Below, piece after piece: positions 63,605-64,000 of a DNA stretch of 64,000 bases. Origin of the DNA: Lamellibrachia columna (Eukaryota; Annelida; Polychaeta; Sabellida; Siboglinidae); NCBI GenBank assembly GCA_963662155.1, contig OY759274.1, positions 46,423,565-46,487,564 of the forward strand. Reading direction: 5' to 3'. Both the position numbers and the translations under genes were made by a program. Every line of letters begins with the position of its first letter. Within the stretch, counting starts at the first letter, position 1. The notes below the pieces were generated by a model. It worked only from the letters and a program-made list of their open reading frames with translations. It had not been told where the DNA came from and made no database searches.

Positions 63605-64000
63605 GTCAACTAGTTCGTCTAGCGTCTACTCGTCAACGACTATTAATGTCAACTAGTTTATCTAGCGTCTACTCGACAACGACTATTAATGTCAACTAGT
63701 TCGTGTAGTGTCTGCTCGACAACGACTATTAATGTCAACTAGTTCGTCTAGCGTCTACTCGACAAAGACTATTAATGTCAACTAGTTCGTGTAGCGTCTA
63801 CTCGGCAACGACTATTAATGTCAACTAGTTCGTCTATCCTCTACTCGACAACTACTATTAATGTCAACTAGTTCGTATAATGTCTACTCGACAACGACAA
63901 TTAATGTCAACTAGTTCGTCTAGCGTGTACTCGTCAACGACTATTAATGTCAACTAGTTCGTCTAGCGTGTACTCGACAACTACTATTAATGTCAACTAG
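63605..64000 (+). repeat. Satellite to right window edge
   Basis: Nine complete or near-complete monomers of C type (TTTATCTAGCG, ACAAAGACTATT, CGGCAACG, GTATAATG) end in a partial monomer of 32 bp starting at 63,969. The array clearly continues past the window. Confidence 0.9.

Larger units (their letters stand above)
1..64000 (+). repeat. 43-bp satellite array, 1,488 complete monomers
   Basis: The window consists entirely of a 43-bp monomer in head-to-tail tandem. With the phase set at base 1, I checked monomer starts at more than 20 places along the window. All fit a 43-bp period once 13 length-variant monomers are allowed for, giving 1,488 complete copies and a 32-bp partial copy at the right edge. 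All copies have the same orientation. Neighbouring monomers commonly differ at a few positions, mostly 8-15 and 36-43 of the unit. The core at 16-34 is more constant. No unique sequence, transposon or other repeat interrupts the array. Consensus stop codons (TAA at 20-22, TAG at 30-32 and 39-41), with a unit length not divisible by three, close all forward frames within about 100 bases. Such arrays are typical of eukaryotic heterochromatin or centromeres, but that role is inference. I do not recognise the family by name. Confidence 0.98.

Noticed and set aside
1..64000. CRISPR array (regular repeats with a more variable part)
   Set aside because: The variable part at positions 36-15 of the unit differs by only one to four bases between monomers and recurs in many copies. 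There are no unique spacers, no leader and no cas genes, and an unbroken run of about 1,488 units fits satellite DNA.
1..64000. Open reading frames or a repeat protein
   Set aside because: The 43-bp period cycles every frame through TAA and TAG codons, so consensus forward frames close within about 31 codons and the reverse strand has more stops (TTA, CTA and TCA read as complements). Longer chance openings from variant monomers would have no start context or conserved frame.
1..64000. Telomeric or subtelomeric simple repeat
   Set aside because: No TTAGGG-, TTTAGGG- or TTAGG-type runs were seen at either edge or inside the array.
1..64000. Origin from an older half-length (about 21-bp) dimer
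   Set aside because: CAAC and CTA recur in both halves of the monomer and GTCTA repeats across the junction. The two halves do not align well enough over their length to support an ancestral dimer.
1..64000. Promoters, terminators, tRNA or rRNA genes
   Set aside because: The AT-rich ATTAAT core recurs in nearly every monomer and cannot be singled out as a promoter element. No cloverleaf, rRNA signature or isolated hairpin stands out from the repeat.

Overview
The whole 64 kb window is one uninterrupted satellite DNA array. It is built from a 43-bp monomer repeated head to tail in a single orientation, with 1,488 complete monomers (1-63,968) and a 32-bp partial monomer at the right edge (63,969-64,000). 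I saw no unique sequence, gene, RNA gene, transposable element, inversion, telomere repeat or CRISPR array. The consensus is carried exactly by the monomer at 431-473 and is about 42% GC. In the consensus, stop codons close every forward frame within about 31 codons, and stops are denser on the reverse strand, so the window is non-coding. An array of this length and layering is typical of eukaryotic heterochromatin (centromeric, pericentromeric or subtelomeric). The sequence does not reveal the species. The monomer carries four CpGs, about 2.2 times the expectation from its base composition, which argues against long-term heavy CpG methylation in the germ line.

Monomers differ by point substitutions in recurring combinations, and the order of these variants reveals a layered higher-order repeat (HOR) structure. 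(1) 1 to about 9,780: copies of one HOR family offset by 22, 50 and 104 monomers. (2) About 9,780-15,850: a mosaic with 24-, 47- and 67-monomer offsets. (3) About 15,848-18,513: two tandem copies of a 31-monomer unit (1,333 bp). (4) About 18,514-20,570: a segment type seen again at 47.5-48.3 and 56.3-59.1 kb, with a private 3-monomer duplication. (5) About 20,570-38,530: six successive units of 2,405-3,010 bp, whose members also belong to the family in region 1. (6) About 37,852-41,650: a 47-monomer repeat. (7) 39,692-57,096: a tandem duplication of a very large unit (8,595 and 8,810 bp), each half containing a 48-monomer repeat in two copies. (8) 57,097-64,000: consecutive tandem duplications of 31, 29-30 and 28 monomers.

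Only 13 monomers depart from 43 bp: eight of 40 bp, two of 38, two of 44 and one of 59. Their summed length change (-16 bp) accounts exactly for the repeat phase at the right edge. Shared length variants also serve as markers of descent and show that the array grew by repeated nested segmental duplication of blocks from 3 to about 200 monomers. No genes work together here. Any function (centromere, heterochromatin, satellite transcript) would be inference from the class of sequence. Unit boundaries given as 'about' were judged by eye from the first mismatching monomer variants.
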